Origin: Corylus avellana
Taxonomy: Eukaryota > Streptophyta > Magnoliopsida > Fagales > Betulaceae
DNA: 64,000 bases
Assembly (NCBI RefSeq): GCF_901000735.1
Contig: NC_081545.1
Span: 1,408,583 to 1,472,582, forward strand
Reading direction: 5' to 3'
Shown: one piece after another, positions 1 through 9,389 of the stretch
Layout of the letters: the number at the start of each line of letters is the position of its first letter
Numbering within the stretch: the first letter of the stretch is position 1
Program-made: the position numbers and the translations under genes
Notes under the pieces: model-generated
Seen by the model: the letters and a program-made list of their open reading frames with translations, nothing else
What the model was told of the DNA's origin: nothing
Databases searched by the model: none

Positions 1-25
1 ATAGCTATTCCTCTAAAAAATGAGA

Positions 26-785
26 CACTACAAAAAATTTGGTCATTAGCGACCAAATTATTAGTGGCGACCCAAATGTTGCCACTAATGAGGGGTCATT
101 AGCGGCAACTTTTAAAGGTTGCCGCTAAGGACCTCTCATTAGCAGCGACAATAAAGTTGCCGTTAATAGCAGACGCTAAATACCAAAATAATTGATATTT
201 AGCAGCAACACCAATAGCGGTGACCATTATCGCCACTATTTACCACTCATAAGCGGCGACATCACACAATCGCCGCTGTTGGGCACTCAATAGCTGCGAC
301 ACACGTTGCCGCTAATTAAACACAATCAGCGGCAACAAACTATTGCCGCTATTATGAGCCTAACAGCGGCGAGATCTTAAAGTTGCCGCTATTGAGTGGT
401 CAATAGCGACAACGTTTGAAGTTGCCGCTAATGGTCCTGAAGAAAAAAATAAATAAAAATAGGCCTTATTAGCGGCGACAAAAAGTTGCCGCTATTAAAT
501 GCCTAACAGCGGCGACTTTTAAAAAGTTGCTGCTAATGAGGGGTCAATAGTGGCTGCTAATGGTCCTGACGAAAAAAAACAAATAAAAAATATGCCTTAT
601 TAGCGGCGACATAAAGTTGCTGCTATTGAGTGCCTAACAGCGGCGACTTTTAAAACTTGCTGCTATTGAGGCTCAATAGAGGCAACTTTAAAAGATGCTG
701 CTAATTGTCTTGGAAAAAAAAAAAAAAATTGGCCTTATTAGCGGCGACATCAAGTTTATGCTATTAAGTGGTTAATAGCGGGAGC
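26..785 (+). mobile_element. CACTA-type transposon terminus with subterminal repeat array
   Basis: The block opens with CACTACAAAAAAT at 26, the classic terminal sequence of CACTA (En/Spm) DNA transposons. For about 750 bp it then carries many short repeats of the type AGCGGCGAC / GTTGCCGCT in both orientations, as expected of CACTA subterminal transposase-binding repeats. No matching opposite terminus (TTTTTGTAGTG) is visible before the pattern stops near 785, so this is one end of a larger or truncated element. No transposase reading frame is seen. The 3-bp target duplication typical of the family cannot be verified because the other end is missing. Confidence 0.7.
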
Positions 786-787
786 AT

Positions 788-877
788 ACTGGTCCAAGAT
801 ATTTAATGCATTCTTGCCGAAGCCTTGATCTCGGGCAATCTTTAAGATCAACCTCTTTGCCATCTCCAATGTCCAAC
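788..877 (-). pseudogene. Exon fragment of an IQM-type calmodulin-binding protein gene
   Basis: Read on the minus strand, this stretch translates to [20 protein letters not shown] followed by [10 protein letters not shown] recognise this as the conserved block of plant IQ-motif (IQM) calmodulin-binding proteins. A 3' splice acceptor (TTTGTGCAG) directly precedes it on the minus strand at 878-886, so it looks like the start of an exon still joined to its intron. After LGP the frame diverges and the sequence runs into CACTA subterminal repeats at about 785. It is either an exon captured by the CACTA element or the point where the element cut a host gene. The family call is from memory of the conserved motif and was not searched. 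Confidence 0.55.
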
Positions 878-886
878 CTGCACAAA

Positions 887-1544
887 GTACATATATTAAG
901 CTTTCGATTGACTCATTGTTTTGATTAGCACTAGAGATTCAGACTATTTGCATGGGGTAGGAAACTATAAGAAAGCATACTCCATTGATCTAGCAACCTT
1001 ACTTGTGATGTCTGCATTTTAGAAAAACCCTCCTATCCAGGAGATAAAGGTTCATGCTAAGGGCATGGATCAAAAGCCATCATGGTAACTAACTAACATT
1101 CAATTATTTCCCCAAACATTCCATGCTAACATGTACTAGAGTTCCTTCCTTGTAATTATTCTCCCCTTTCATTCTAATTAGTCGTACTGTAGTCTTAACA
1201 GCCATTGACTAATTAGTTGCAATGTTCTTCTAACAGCAATTGAATCAATGTGAACATTGGATACATGAAGAAATAACAGAGTGGTTGAGGCTGTGATTAC
1301 ATATGCATGTGGAGTTTTAAGAATATTATACTAAAATCATTTTAAGAATAGTTTCTTTTTATCATGTATACTTGTTTATGTTTATCTTATGCTTGGATAT
1401 AAATTGAAAACAGAGAATACTGTGAGTGTTGCATGTGTATCATGTTTAGCTATTGTTCTCTCATTCTAATAAGCTATGAAGGACAAAAATAAAATAATCA
1501 GCCAAAAAAAAAAAAACAAAATGTGCCTACCAATAGAAAAATGG
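887..1544. other. Unassigned AT-rich sequence beside the exon fragment
   Basis: No convincing reading frame or transposon end is seen here. The part next to the exon fragment may be its captured upstream intron, because the acceptor site at 878-886 reads into it on the minus strand. It ends at an assembly gap. Confidence 0.3.
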
Positions 1545-1644
1545 NNNNNNNNNNNNNNNNNNNNNNNNNNNNNNNNNNNNNNNNNNNNNNNNNNNNNNNN
1601 NNNNNNNNNNNNNNNNNNNNNNNNNNNNNNNNNNNNNNNNNNNN
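1545..1644. other. Assembly gap (100 N)
   Basis: Exactly 100 N, a conventional scaffold gap whose true length is unknown. Confidence 0.99.
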
Positions 1645-1660
1645 GGGTAAAGATATTGAC

Positions 1661-1802
1661 CACGCCTGGCGTGCATCAACAGTGATGCACGCCAGGCACA
1701 AAATTTTTTTTTTTTTATTATTTTATTATTTTAATTTTTTTGAAAAAAAAAAAAAAAAATTTTGTGCCTGGCGTGCTTCACTGTTGAAGCACGCCAGGCG
1801 TG
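1661..1802. repeat. Compound palindrome (CACGCCTGGCGTG hairpins)
   Basis: CACGCCTGGCGTGC at 1661-1674 is mirrored by GCACGCCAGGCGTG at 1789-1802, giving a long stem around an A/T-rich loop. Each half also contains its own hairpin (GGCGTGCATC with GATGCACGCC on the left; GGCGTGCTTCA with TGAAGCACGCC on the right). This is a foldback or MITE-like repeat, or a subterminal piece of a DNA transposon. The gap just upstream hides any outer boundary, and no target duplication could be read. Confidence 0.6.
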
Positions 1803-1877
1803 CTCCCAATCACGACTCAAAGTCTCCACCGGACAAGAGTGTGAAACGCCACGTAAATGCGTGACTTACCACTGGAA

Positions 1878-1956
1878 CTGAGACTGCTCATTGCTTGTGA
1901 TCTAATATCCCCTGACACTCGACTTCAAGTGAGACTTTGTGTCCACTGCGGCTGCC
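1878..1956 (+). promoter_or_regulatory. Distal part of the RLP1 upstream region, displaced by an LTR element
   Basis: This segment (core CAAGTGAGACTTTGTGTCCA) is clearly similar to 19345-19435, directly upstream of the left-arm RLP pseudogene. In that copy it runs straight on into an AGCTTTCATATTA segment. Here the same continuation resumes only at 3878, after the LTR element. It is therefore ancestral RLP 5' flank, now about 2 kb from the RLP1 start codon. Confidence 0.6.
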
Positions 1957-2283
1957 TGAAGAAATTTATAATGAAATATAAATAAATTGTGAAAATAAAA
2001 TAAATGAGACTAAAAATTTTTTATGTAATTCGGTCAATGACCTACATCTATAGATAAAGCCCATATGATTACATTAAGGTCTTATTAAATGGTCTTTTAC
2101 AATACATGATACTCCTATTTATAGCAAAATTGGGGTAAATAAGTTTGGTAATCAAATCAAAATAATTTGATTACCATCAAATCTAAATACAATCAAATCA
2201 ATCAGATTTGATGATAATCAAATCTAATTATAGGAGATTACAATTAATTACAATGAAATCAAATATCCTAATATTCTCTAACA
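1957..2283 (-). repeat. 3' LTR of element E
   Basis: This 327-bp direct repeat of 3568-3872 has many small differences and indels, so the insertion is not recent. It is rich in ATCAAATC-type motifs. Confidence 0.8.
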
Positions 2284-2384
2284 TCCCCCTTTAAACTCAA
2301 GGTGAAAGATCTTGAAACCTTGAGTTTGATTTTTTTTTTTTTTTGTGCTTTAAATACCAATACAAAAGAAAGCCAGGCCAAAAA

Positions 2385-2530
2385 AGAGAGCCAACTTTGG
2401 GCTGAAATAAGAGCCAACTGTGGGCTAAAGTGGGCAAAAGGATAACCAACTTTGGGCTGACGTGAAAGCCAACTTTAGGCTGAGATGAAAGCCAACTTTG
2501 GGCTAAAGTAAAAGCCAACTGTAGGCTAAA
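2385..2530. repeat. Short tandem repeat (about 24-bp unit, AGCCAACTTTGGGCT core)
   Basis: About six imperfect copies of a unit containing AGCCAACTTTGGGCTGA lie inside element E, next to its polypurine tract. Tandem repeats in this position are common in plant LTR elements. The 73-residue frame over it is a by-product of the repeat. Confidence 0.7.
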
Positions 2531-2879
2531 ATGGCCTAAGTTTTAATCAATACCACGAAGGCCGAGCAAAAATAAGTCAATTATGGGCAAAGGATGGGCA
2601 CCTTCGCCTCTTTTATTTTATTTTATTTTTCTCAGTTTCACTTTTTTTTTTTAAAATTTTTAAATTTTAAATTTTAAATTTTAATTTTAATTTTTTTTAA
2701 AGAATATCTTGTTCGCATAGTACATTAAACTGGGATAAGAATTATTTTAATTCCGTAACCAAACACATCTAGGTTTAAAAACCTAAACCAAGATAACATA
2801 TTCCTAAAACTAGAACAAGAATATCTGTGCACTGAAATAGGACTAAAACAAACACCGTAACCAAACACACTGCTTCTCC

Positions 2880-3300
2880 TCAATGAACCACAAAATGAGA
2901 CTCCTAGAAAACGATCTCTTGCCATCTGGTGCTATGGGTCATCGATCGGAGTGGGCTGCGATGGTGGACTGCTCGCCTTGCCGGACAGGATGGTGGAGAA
3001 GACAATGGTCGCGGCATGCAGGGGAGACGCGGAGGTTCTGGGCGGCACGAAGGTTCACAGTGCAGATCTGGCCATGAGATGAGGTAGACGGTGGCTGGAT
3101 TTGGTTCGGCGACCGGGGTTAGCGGATCTGCGGCTAGGTGCGGCAAAGATCGGCGGAAGAGAGATCAAACCTGGCTATGAGTGGTGGAACCCGACGCCGT
3201 CCGTGACAGGAGGCGGTGTGGCAGTGAGAAGCTGTTACATTGCCGGTGAAGCTAGGTGGAATTGGTCACCCGAAGCAGCAAAAGTTGCCGGGACCACTGT
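2880..3300. other. GC-rich cargo block inside element E
   Basis: About 420 bp of clearly GC-richer sequence sits between AT-rich parts of the element. It has short open frames on both strands and none I recognise. The contrast in base composition suggests acquired sequence, possibly host-gene derived. The source is unknown. Confidence 0.4.
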
Positions 3301-3567
3301 TGATTTTTTCCTTTTTTATATATTTTTTTTCTCAAAAAAAAAAAAAAAACCTTGCATTTAAGATGCACAACATAAACAGTGACCAAACACAAGAAAAAGG
3401 GAATCACAGCAAATAGAGGACTATCATGGGCTCAAGATTCTCCCACGGCGCTGCATCAGATAGGATTTTTTTTTTTTTTTAAAAAAGAGAAATACAATAA
3501 AAGGAATAAAAGACTTCACATGACCATTTGGATTGAACATTGGTATAAACCGGTAGCTCTGATACCA

Positions 3568-3872
3568 TGCAGAAATTTATAATGAAATGTAAATAAATTA
3601 CAGAAATAAAATAAATGAGACACAAAATTTTTTACATAAATAAAGCCCGTAAGACTACATTAAGGTCTTATTAAATAATCTTTCACAATATATGATACTC
3701 TTATTTATAGGAAAATTGGGGTAAATAAGTTTGATAATCAAATCAAAATAATTTGATTAAAACCATTAAATCTAAATACAATCAAATCAATCAAATTTGA
3801 TGATAATCAAATCTGATTATAAGAAATTACAGTTAATTACAATGAAATCAAATCTCCTAATATTCACTAACA
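3568..3872 (-). repeat. 5' LTR of element E
   Basis: This 305-bp LTR lies next to the primer-binding site and ends about 160 bp from the RLP1 start codon. Confidence 0.8.
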
Positions 3873-3944
3873 CTGCCGAGCTTTCATATTAAGTGCACAA
3901 TCTTGTTACTTTTTACACTAGTGTTTCTCTATCTGCTTGTGCGA

Positions 3945-4033
3945 AAGCGAAATCGAGCCTATAAATTAAAGCTCTCTCCTTATTATGAGCTTCATTACCA
4001 TTTACCAAGCATATCCAACAGTGACATAACACA
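3945..4033 (+). promoter_or_regulatory. RLP1 core promoter and 5' leader
   Basis: A TATAAAT box lies at 3960-3966, 68 bp before the start codon. RLP2 has the same box at the same distance (41838-41844), and the leader between is almost identical in both genes. Only this proximal stretch is shared. Further upstream the two genes differ, with element E present at RLP1 only. Confidence 0.6.
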
Positions 4034-7000
4034 ATGGGTTTCTCGCTTTCTCTCTTCATTTTCATGGCCTTGCTTTTCTTACTTTCACGGTTACATCTTA
4101 TAGTTGGTCAATCTTCTCCTTTTACGCAACCCCTGTGCCATCATGATGAGAGCTCTGCCTTGCTGCAATTCAAGCAAAGCTTTATCATCGATAAATCTGC
4201 ATCATTGAAATCGACGTTTTATAGTTTTTCATCTGATTATACTCATGATTGTCAAAAGGTTGGGTCTTGGACAGAAGGAGACAAAAGTGACTGCTGCTCA
4301 TGGGATGGGGTGGAGTGCGACGAGGATACGGGTCATGTAATTGGGCTGGACCTCAGTTTCAGCTGTTTATATGGTTCTATTAACTCCACCAGCAGCCTTT
4401 TCCGTCTTGTTCACCTCCAAAGGCTTAACCTTGCCTTCAATGACTTTAACTACTCTCGTATTCCACCCCAGGTACGCAATCTTTCAAGACTAACACATCT
4501 CAGTCTCTCTGCGTCTAACTTTTCTGGTCAAATTCCGTTAGAAATTTCACAATTGTCACACTTGTCATCCCTCGAATTGTATGGCACCCCCACTCTTGGA
4601 TATCCCCAATTGGAACTCAAAAATCCTAGCCTAAGAAGCCTAGTCGGAAATTTGACCCACCTACAAAAGCTTGATTTGAGTTGGGTGAACATTAGCTCTA
4701 CGGTGCCTAATATTTTGGCAAATTTGTCTTCTTTGACATCCCTCTCTCTTGGTGGATGTGGTTTGCACGGGGAATTTCCAATAGGCATCTTTAAGCTATC
4801 AAATTTGCGAGTTCTTTCTGTAATTGACAATGAAGGCCTCATCGGTTATTTGCCTGACTTTACATGGAGTGGTCCGCTTGAAGCATTGAATCTGGCAGGC
4901 ACAAGTTTCACTGGTGAGCTACCCGCTTCCATGGGAAACCTTGGCTTACTCACAGTGTTGCTATTGTTTGAATGCAATTTTTCGGGGTCCATTCCATCTT
5001 CACTAGGTAACCTTACTAAACTCGTTGACCTTAGCCTTGCAAGAAACTCTTTCGTGGGTAACCTCCCGTCTTCATTTGGCAACCTCTCTAAACTCAATCA
5101 TCTTGAGCTTTCAAATAACGCTTTCGTGGGTAACATCCCGCCTTCACTTGAAAACCTTGTTCAACTCAATTTTTTAGACATTTCCTTCAATAAATTGACT
5201 GGTCCAATTCCTTCTAAGCTTGTAAACTTGCCACAATTGAACCTTGTTTATCTAGAGGACAACCTTTTGAGTGGTGAATTGCATTTTGGGCTTATAAATC
5301 AGACACAATTGGAAGCCATTAGCTTGAGCAACAATGAGTTAATTGGCCCAGTTACTTTTGGGCCTATGAACCTCACACAATTATTTTTCTTGGACCTTTC
5401 AGCCAACAAACTTCATGGTCAAATTTCGAACTCGGTCTTCAACTTCAAGAATCTTCAAGTTCTTTATCTTTCTGAGAACTACCTTAACGGCGTTGTGGAG
5501 TTTGCCGAGTTTGTTAAGCTCAAGCATTTAATTGCATTGGATATTTCTGGTAATCAATTTTCTTTACTTACTGAAGAAACCAGAGCCAATGCAACTCTTC
5601 AAAAGTTTCAAGTTTTAGGATTTTCTTCGTGCAACTTGAGCAAATTTCCAAATTTTCTTAGAGACCAAGATGAATTGGTGTTTTTAAACCTCTCCAACAA
5701 CAAGATTCATGGCCAAGTCCCAGAATGGATGTGGAACAAAACCACTGCGAGTCTACAAGTTCTTGATCTTGAGTCAAACTTGCTCCAAGGATCACTTCCT
5801 ATTCCACCAGTCTCCACTTCGCATTTCGATATTTCAAATAATTCATTGACTGGAAATGTTCCGAAATTGTTTTGCACTTTGATTTTTCTTCAAGTCCTTG
5901 ATTTGGCAAATAACAACTTAAGTGGTTCACTTCCGCACTGCTTAGACAACTTTGGTGCTTCACTATCAGTACTTGATTTGCGAAGAAACAAATTTCAAGG
6001 AAGCATTCCAGAGACTTGGTTAGGAGGAGGCCAATTGAGGATAATAAATTTCAGTCAAAACAAATTCCAAGGGCATTTACCGAGATTGCTGGCCAAGTGT
6101 ACATGGCTCAGGGTCCTTGATCTTAATGATAACCAATTCATTGGTAGATTTCCATTTTGGTTGGGACATCTTCCAAATTTAGAGGTCCTTATTTTACGGT
6201 CAAACAAATTCAATGGTTCAATGGGGACACCTCAAACCTATTTTAAGTTTCCCAACTTGCGAATCCTTGACATCTCCCACAATGATTTTATGGGAAAGCT
6301 ACCATTGAGACTTCTTGAAAATTGGAAGGCCAAAAGTTTTGAGAATGTGCATCTGTCAACATATATTCAAGAATACTCAGACTTTCAAAAGCAAAAAGGT
6401 TTTGGGTATTCCTATTGGCTCCAGGCTTATAGTTACTCTATGATGATGACAAACAAAGGCAATAATTTGTTCTACGAGAAGGTCCAAGAATTGCTCATAG
6501 CCATTGATTTCTCAAGCAATAAATTTGTTGGAGAGATACCTGAATCTATTGGAAATTTAAAGGGAGCTCAATTGCTCAATCTTTCTAATAATGCTCTTAT
6601 TGGTCACATCCCATCCTCTTTAGGAAATCTTACAGAGTTGGAAGCATTGGATCTTTCTCATAATAAATTATCAGGGGAGATTCCACAACAATTAACACAA
6701 CTTACTTTCTTAGGATTCCTCAATGTTTCCCGTAACAATCTCATGGGACCTATACCACAAGGGAGGCAATTCGATACATTTGAAAACAAATCATTTCAGG
6801 GGAATCCAGGATTGTGTGGAAGACCATTGACAAGGAAATGTGAGAATTCTAATGAGCCACCTTCTCACCCTTCAATCTTTCAAGAAAGTCAAGACATTGG
6901 ATCACCATTTGAATTTGGTTGGAAAATAGTTGTGATTGGATATGTATTTGGATTTGTTGTTGGAGTAATAATTGGGCCAATAGTGATCGCAAGGAAACAT

Positions 7001-7060
7001 GATTGGTTAATGAAGACCCTACGAATAAGGCCAGTGAGTGGGAGGAGACGCAGAAATTAA
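4034..7060 (+). CDS. RLP1: leucine-rich-repeat receptor-like protein (Cf-9/RLP12 type), intact
   Basis: This is a single-exon gene of 1008 codons. Residues 1-25 are a hydrophobic signal peptide. An LRR N-terminal cap follows, with Cys35 and the CC (87-88)/Cys95 motif in DCCSWDGVECD. Many 24-residue extracellular LRRs of the LxxLxLxxNxLxGxIP type come next, with numerous N-x-S/T glycosylation sites. A non-LRR island (MMMTNKGNNLFYEKVQ region) interrupts the last LRRs, as in Cf-type proteins. An acidic juxtamembrane stretch precedes one transmembrane helix at about 963-985 with a GxxxGxxxG pattern. The basic cytoplasmic tail has 23 residues and no kinase. In known RLPs the GxxxG helix and acidic stretch mediate association with the kinase SOBIR1, and ligand-bound complexes recruit BAK1-type co-receptors in immunity. 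Ligand unknown. The start is supported by the signal peptide and the conserved leader shared with RLP2. Confidence 0.93.
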   Translation: MGFSLSLFIFMALLFLLSRLHLIVGQSSPFTQPLCHHDESSALLQFKQSFIIDKSASLKSTFYSFSSDYTHDCQKVGSWTEGDKSDCCSWDGVECDEDTGHVIGLDLSFSCLYGSINSTSSLFRLVHLQRLNLAFNDFNYSRIPPQVRNLSRLTHLSLSASNFSGQIPLEISQLSHLSSLELYGTPTLGYPQLELKNPSLRSLVGNLTHLQKLDLSWVNISSTVPNILANLSSLTSLSLGGCGLHGEFPIGIFKLSNLRVLSVIDNEGLIGYLPDFTWSGPLEALNLAGTSFTGELPASMGNLGLLTVLLLFECNFSGSIPSSLGNLTKLVDLSLARNSFVGNLPSSFGNLSKLNHLELSNNAFVGNIPPSLENLVQLNFLDISFNKLTGPIPSKLVNLPQLNLVYLEDNLLSGELHFGLINQTQLEAISLSNNELIGPVTFGPMNLTQLFFLDLSANKLHGQISNSVFNFKNLQVLYLSENYLNGVVEFAEFVKLKHLIALDISGNQFSLLTEETRANATLQKFQVLGFSSCNLSKFPNFLRDQDELVFLNLSNNKIHGQVPEWMWNKTTASLQVLDLESNLLQGSLPIPPVSTSHFDISNNSLTGNVPKLFCTLIFLQVLDLANNNLSGSLPHCLDNFGASLSVLDLRRNKFQGSIPETWLGGGQLRIINFSQNKFQGHLPRLLAKCTWLRVLDLNDNQFIGRFPFWLGHLPNLEVLILRSNKFNGSMGTPQTYFKFPNLRILDISHNDFMGKLPLRLLENWKAKSFENVHLSTYIQEYSDFQKQKGFGYSYWLQAYSYSMMMTNKGNNLFYEKVQELLIAIDFSSNKFVGEIPESIGNLKGAQLLNLSNNALIGHIPSSLGNLTELEALDLSHNKLSGEIPQQLTQLTFLGFLNVSRNNLMGPIPQGRQFDTFENKSFQGNPGLCGRPLTRKCENSNEPPSHPSIFQESQDIGSPFEFGWKIVVIGYVFGFVVGVIIGPIVIARKHDWLMKTLRIRPVSGRRRRN

Positions 7061-7994
7061 ATAAAATAGTTTGTGCAAGATACCTTTCCAAAGCAATTTA
7101 TGTATTATTAGACCGGTGTTTTCTACTTTTAATCTTATTTCTCTGTGTGTAATGTGTTTCTTTCCTTTTTCATTATTGTTTTGGTGTAGTACTTTGGATT
7201 AGTGTGGCATTAAGATGTTCGTATGTAAAATGCTTTGGTGGGATCTTTTATATATAGATTGCATTACTTATCCAGAGGTTTCCACCCTCTTGCATTTGAT
7301 ATAGAAATTCTAATGGCATCTCAAATTACAGGTTCTGAATACATTATTTGTTGTTTCTTTACATTCTTTAGATGGTTTCTTGTTTCAATGCTTTATCTTT
7401 TAGTTCATGAGCAAAATTTTACACATCCATCGTGCTATTTACCTTGCATTTGAAATCCTGGGAAAAAAAAAATTGTACTGGGTAAAAAGGTGCCCATGTC
7501 AGAAGTAATCCCTAGAATATTTGGTTGTATTTGCGTTTACAATCACATGGTATATCCAATCAGGAACCTTCCTTCCAAAAGAAATACAGAAAACAAGAAA
7601 TGCCCACCAAAACCATCCCAATCCAAGAACAACAAAACCATACAGAAAAAAATACAACCATTTCTACCCACATGCATGGCTTGTTTGTTTTGTTCAGGTC
7701 TTCCTAATTTGTATCACTCTATGTTCAAGCAAACACATTTTCGATGTGTCTTCAGACTTTGTTCAAACAAAAGTTCATTCTATTTCAGCTTTGACTATCC
7801 CCCAAAAAAATAAAACATGGGGGAAAAAGAAGGACTAAATTGTGTTAAGTTTGATTGATGCTAGCTGCAAAAGGAATATAGCTAACCATTTTTTATATGA
7901 AGAAAAAAATTATGTGTTTCTTTTGACATTGGATAAGAATTACCACTTGGACGTACACACCTTGATCCTAATTTTCAATATAGTTTTATATTCA
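7061..7994 (+). other. RLP1 3' UTR and downstream flank, shared by both arms
   Basis: Sequence directly after the stop includes an AATAAA-like signal within AAATAAAATAG. It is mirrored downstream of RLP2 (37800-38731). The short frames in it are not conserved as proteins between arms, and I see no further gene. Confidence 0.5.
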
Positions 7995-7999
7995 GGTAC

Positions 8000-8693
8000 T
8001 GTTAGGAAATTAATCCTATTTTCCAAGACCCGTGAGATGCGAAAAATAAGAAGAATGCGGAATAACAAAGATTAGGCAATCACACACGACACACAGATTT
8101 AAGTGGTTCGGCTTAACAAGCCTACATCCACTGGCGGAGACGACCCAGAGAAAATTCACTATCAAAAGATGAGTACAAGAATAGTAGAGAGAAAATCACT
8201 CAGATCCCAAAGCCCCAATACACCCAAATCTCACTATCACACAAGAAAGATTTTTCCCAAAATAGAATACAAAAGACAGATGTACAAACTCTTCTTTTGC
8301 TGGAACGGATGGCGGCTGATCTCTATTTTCTTTTCACTTTGCAGCACCTTTTTCTTCTAATCACTTGTTTTTGGCTCCCCCAAAAACCACCAAGAAGAAA
8401 ACACTCTTGCTGCCCTTGTATCTCCTTCTCTCAAATTCTCTCTTTTTTCTCCTCCCTTTGGTGCTTCACGTTTTTGGCACACACACAAATTCACCTTGTG
8501 CTTTGTTCCTTATATAGAAGCTTAACTCTCCTTTTACATGTTGGTCTAGGACTTCTACTATAAGTCAAACAAGGAGTCCAATTACACATAGGAGAATGAC
8601 TCCAAAACAAACTTGGACAAAAGTCTCCTAAACCCAAAAGGAGTAGAGAACTAGTGGGGCCCACGTGTGATGGGTGGCAAGTCACACCTAACA
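8000..8693 (-). repeat. 3' LTR of Copia-A
   Basis: This 694-bp LTR is nearly identical to 11452-12145. The polypurine tract lies immediately inside it at 8694-8710. Confidence 0.9.
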
Positions 8694-8774
8694 ATCTCCA
8701 CCTTGACTTGAATCCCATCAAGTCTACCAAAACGTGTCTCCTCCAGATGTCTCTGCCTCAGCCCCTAAGGGCAA

Positions 8775-9353
8775 TCACACTCCACAAGTGTCACTCAAGT
8801 CCAAGTGCCTCTTGAACTTGAGCATAGGACTTGGTTTAGACATAACACCATGCCTCCCTATCAGCCCCGTCGACCATACAGCTTTATCCGATGACTCTTT
8901 CTTCTTGTAAACCCATCTGCACCCTTTAGCCTTCTTTCCCTTGGGTAATTCTGCCGATTCCCAAGCTTTACCACTCTGTAGTGACTCCACCTCTTTCGGC
9001 ATACTATCCTGAACAGACGATGGATCTCCACTACTAGTTGTCAGAGCAAAAGAAACCATATCCTCAAAGCCATACCTCTTTGTTGCTTTTCGATCACGTT
9101 TCTCTTTGCCTCTTGCTAAAGAATAAGACTCTTCCCGGTGCTGTAAGTCTCTTGAAGATTCTCTGTCATCACATTCATCCGTGAGTGAACACTGTTCATC
9201 AAGCTCCACCTCCACGAATTGTTTCTCTTTCTGCACTGTACTTTCAAAAAACTCATCTAAGTTAACAAACTCAGACTTCTTCGGTTCATGCTTTGTAACT
9301 TCAGGTTCTGCACTTGACCCATCCTTGTACATAGCACATTCATTAGAAGTCAC
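8775..9353 (-). pseudogene. Copia-A distal pol remnant (integrase tail, RT start fused to RNase H end)
   Basis: This 192-codon frame is the in-frame continuation of the 9390-11435 frame after one stop codon. It holds the acidic post-integrase linker and the conserved beginning of reverse transcriptase (KGCRWVYKKKES). Within a few codons it then jumps to the C-terminal end normally found after RNase H (KPSPMLKFK). The RT catalytic YVDD region and all RNase H active-site residues are absent. This is a clean internal deletion, and this copy cannot supply its own reverse transcriptase. Confidence 0.8.
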
Positions 9354-9389
9354 ATTCCGACTTTTAATGATCTTCCAATTTTGATCATC

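Larger units (their letters stand above)
1957..3872 (-). mobile_element. Small pol-less LTR retrotransposon (element E) in the RLP1 5' region
   Basis: Two similar terminal repeats (1957-2283 and 3568-3872) begin TG and end CTAACA. They are flanked by the 5-bp target duplication CTGCC (1952-1956 and 3873-3877). Next to the right LTR, GCTCTGATACCA is the reverse complement of the plant initiator-Met-tRNA primer site, so the element lies on the minus strand. A polypurine tract (AAAGGGGGATG on the minus strand) abuts the left LTR. The 1.28-kb interior has no gag or pol, only a short tandem repeat and a GC-rich block. It must have moved with enzymes supplied in trans. A paralogous unfilled site is present near 19435. 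Confidence 0.85.

Noticed and set aside
818..877. Alternative minus-strand frame [17 protein letters not shown] as a protein
   Set aside because: It overlaps the IQM-type frame in another phase. Only the [11 protein letters not shown] frame matches a known conserved block and fits the splice acceptor.
2904..3146. 80-codon Pro/Arg-rich frame in element E
   Set aside because: It is short, the same block is open on both strands because of GC content, and it has no recognised domain.
7490..7838. Three overlapping frames of 60-107 codons after RLP1
   Set aside because: They sit in the RLP 3' flank. The mirrored right-arm sequence has base and frame differences that do not preserve one protein.
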